DNA of 64,000 nucleotides. Source: an uncultured Anaerolineae bacterium. Lineage in GTDB: Bacteria; Chloroflexota; Anaerolineae; Aggregatilineales; Phototrophicaceae. The stretch lies in the NCBI GenBank assembly GCA_937995825.1, contig CALKJO010000009.1, positions 496,001 through 560,000 of the forward strand. The letters are read 5' to 3'. The position numbers and the translations under genes were made by a program. The notes below the pieces were generated by a model. The model worked only from the letters and a program-made list of their open reading frames with translations. It searched no databases and had not been told where the DNA came from. Of the stretch, positions 62,775 to 64,000 are shown in pieces; positions within the stretch are counted from its first letter, which is position 1, and every line of letters starts with the position of its first letter.

Positions 62775-64000
62775 CCCTTCTTCGCCGACGGGAAGCGGCT
62801 CAGGATCACAGCGGGTTCGGGAATCGGGAGCTTATCGCCGAATTTCAAGCTCTGATAGCCGTTGGCTTTCAGCCGATCCGCCCCGCAAAACACTGAAAGC
62901 GCGGTGTCCGGCGCGAGCGCCGACTCTTTGACATACGCCTGACCGAGCTGGTAGCCCTCTGAGTCGAGCGTGCAGCTCGTGACGATGCCAACAATGCGCC
63001 CGCGTCCATCGACCAGCGGATCGCCTGGATGCGGCGGGCGCGCCCCTTTGTTTAGCAGGCGGAAACGGGCGATCTCGGCGTCACGAGCGCGCTCATGCGC
63101 CAGGAAGCCGGCTTTGCCGACGAAGAACGGCTTGTAGAGCTTGACATACGCGCCGAAGCCCGCATCCGCTGGGTTGAGATTGAGTACGCCGCCGAGTTCA
63201 TGCCCATAGAGCGGCAGTCCCGCCTCAATCCGCAGGCTGTCGCGCGCCGCCAGTCCGCACGGAACCGCGCCCGCCGCCACCAGCGCCTCGAACAGCGCTT
63301 CCGCCTGATCGGGATGAACGAACAGCTCATAGGCGACTCGTTCACCCGTGTAACCCGTGCGCGAGACGATCAGATCGAAGCCGCCGAGATTAACCCGTGT
63401 CACGCCCGCCCATGGCAGATTGGCGACAGCGGCTTTATCCGCCTCCGAGCCATACATCCCCAGCAGGATTGCCTTGCTGCCCGATCCTTGCAGGGCAATA
63501 TCGACGCGCTGGTCGCCGCCCGATGATGGATCGCGCAGATCGCGCAGCGTGCAGCGCGCTGCCGCCGGAACGACTCGCCAGGGCAGCGCTGGATCGATTA
63601 GGACTTCGCCGCGCTTGACCGCGTTCAGCCATGCCCAGTTCTTATCATTGTTGGCGGCGTTGACCACGACCAGATAATGATCCTCCGCCAGGCGGTAGAT
63701 CATCAGATCGTCCAGCGGCGCGCCGTCCACATCCAGAAAATAGGTGTAATGCGACTCGCCCACCGCCAGCGCGTGGACATCGTTAGTGGTCACCGCATCG
63801 AGAAATGCTGCCGCGCCATCGCCTTGCACATCGAAGACGCCCATATGTGTCACATCGAACACGCCCGACGCTTTGCGCACGGCTTCATGCTCCGCCGACA
63901 CGCTGCTGTACCACAACGGCATTTCATAGCCAGCAAACGGAGCCATCTTCGCGCCGAGCCGCTTATGCAGACCGGTCAGCGGCGTGGCTTTGAGCGCGTC
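62771..64000 (-). CDS. gcvT: Glycine cleavage system T protein (aminomethyltransferase), 5' end cut by window edge
   Basis: At least 409 codons; the frame stays open to the right edge (LKATPLTGLHKRLGAKMAPF), so the start lies beyond 64000 by a few codons. An internal ATG at 63946 is not the start because the family's L-HKRLGAKM stretch lies upstream of it. Marks: SGVFDVTHMGVFDVQGDGAA, NDVHALAVGESHYTYFLD, DDLMIYRL, the NNDKNWAW strand, RTGYTGERVAYELFV and a C-terminal GCT_C barrel (IVTSCTLDSEGYQLGQAYV). Transfers the one-carbon unit to tetrahydrofolate. Unlike gcvH-PA-PB it is not behind the riboswitch seen here; 3 kb of glycan genes separate them. Confidence 0.94.
   Translation of the reverse strand, partial: DALKATPLTGLHKRLGAKMAPFAGYEMPLWYSSVSAEHEAVRKASGVFDVTHMGVFDVQGDGAAAFLDAVTTNDVHALAVGESHYTYFLDVDGAPLDDLMIYRLAEDHYLVVVNAANNDKNWAWLNAVKRGEVLIDPALPWRVVPAAARCTLRDLRDPSSGGDQRVDIALQGSGSKAILLGMYGSEADKAAVANLPWAGVTRVNLGGFDLIVSRTGYTGERVAYELFVHPDQAEALFEALVAAGAVPCGLAARDSLRIEAGLPLYGHELGGVLNLNPADAGFGAYVKLYKPFFVGKAGFLAHERARDAEIARFRLLNKGARPPHPGDPLVDGRGRIVGIVTSCTLDSEGYQLGQAYVKESALAPDTALSVFCGADRLKANGYQSLKFGDKLPIPEPAVILSRFPSAKKG

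Overview
The window is GC-rich, densely packed bacterial chromosome with about 51 protein genes. No stretch over 300 bases lacks a gene or a recognisable RNA element. No IS element, CRISPR array, rRNA or tRNA was seen. The gene mix suggests an uncultured Chloroflexota bacterium of the Anaerolineae type. The reasons are many sugar and peptide ABC importers with abundant binding proteins, a MurF-like/alanine racemase fusion, TPR-bearing O-antigen-ligase-like proteins, secreted proteins with Thr/Pro linkers, a B-family (ba3-type) oxidase and a split glycine decarboxylase. This assignment is inference; there is no rRNA to confirm it.

Region 1 (1-15.8 kb), carbohydrate catabolism. A six-gene minus-strand operon runs off the left edge: an RraA-like aldolase, a fused large+medium B12-dependent diol dehydratase, its small subunit, a deleted enolase-superfamily pseudogene, an intact acid-sugar dehydratase and a ManD-family dehydratase. 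A LacI-type operator lies just upstream. Two CUT1 sugar importers follow: binding protein and two permeases on the plus strand, then permeases, ATPase and a Tat-exported binding protein on the minus strand. Only one ATPase gene serves both. A galactonate dehydratase (dgoD) with a clear promoter and overlapping palindrome closes the block.

Region 2 (15.8-39.5 kb), housekeeping and envelope. It holds an HD hydrolase, two tandem O-antigen-ligase/TPR proteins, a methyltransferase, the alanine racemase with a degenerate MurF half, leaderless tgt, a PstS-like lipoprotein, a PIG-L deacetylase, Hsp20, a DUF3048 lipoprotein-like protein, uvrA, gdhA, a TPR protein, a GT1 glycosyltransferase and an SH3/CARDB secreted protein.

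Region 3 (39.5-48.8 kb) is one minus-strand operon: peptide-type importer (dppA-B-C-D-F), a hydantoinase/oxoprolinase-family ATPase and two tandem DUF917 proteins. It looks like uptake plus ring opening of an unknown cyclic amide or amidated substrate.

Region 4 (48.9-55.7 kb) is respiration and ions: SCO copper chaperone, MgtE, the oxidase operon (lipoprotein cytochrome c, small subunit, CuA subunit II, subunit I, a small membrane protein) and a two-helix RCK protein lacking a K+ filter.

Region 5 (55.8-64 kb) holds GT2 and GT4 glycosyltransferases, a Wzt-like ABC ATPase and the glycine cleavage genes. gcvH-gcvPA-gcvPB are preceded by a single-aptamer glycine riboswitch with an intrinsic terminator; its promoter overlaps the stop codon of the wzt-like gene. 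gcvT is separate and runs off the right edge.

Typical operon layout is ATGA or GTGA overlap between genes. In three transporter loci a perfect hairpin without a T-run separates the binding-protein gene from its first permease.
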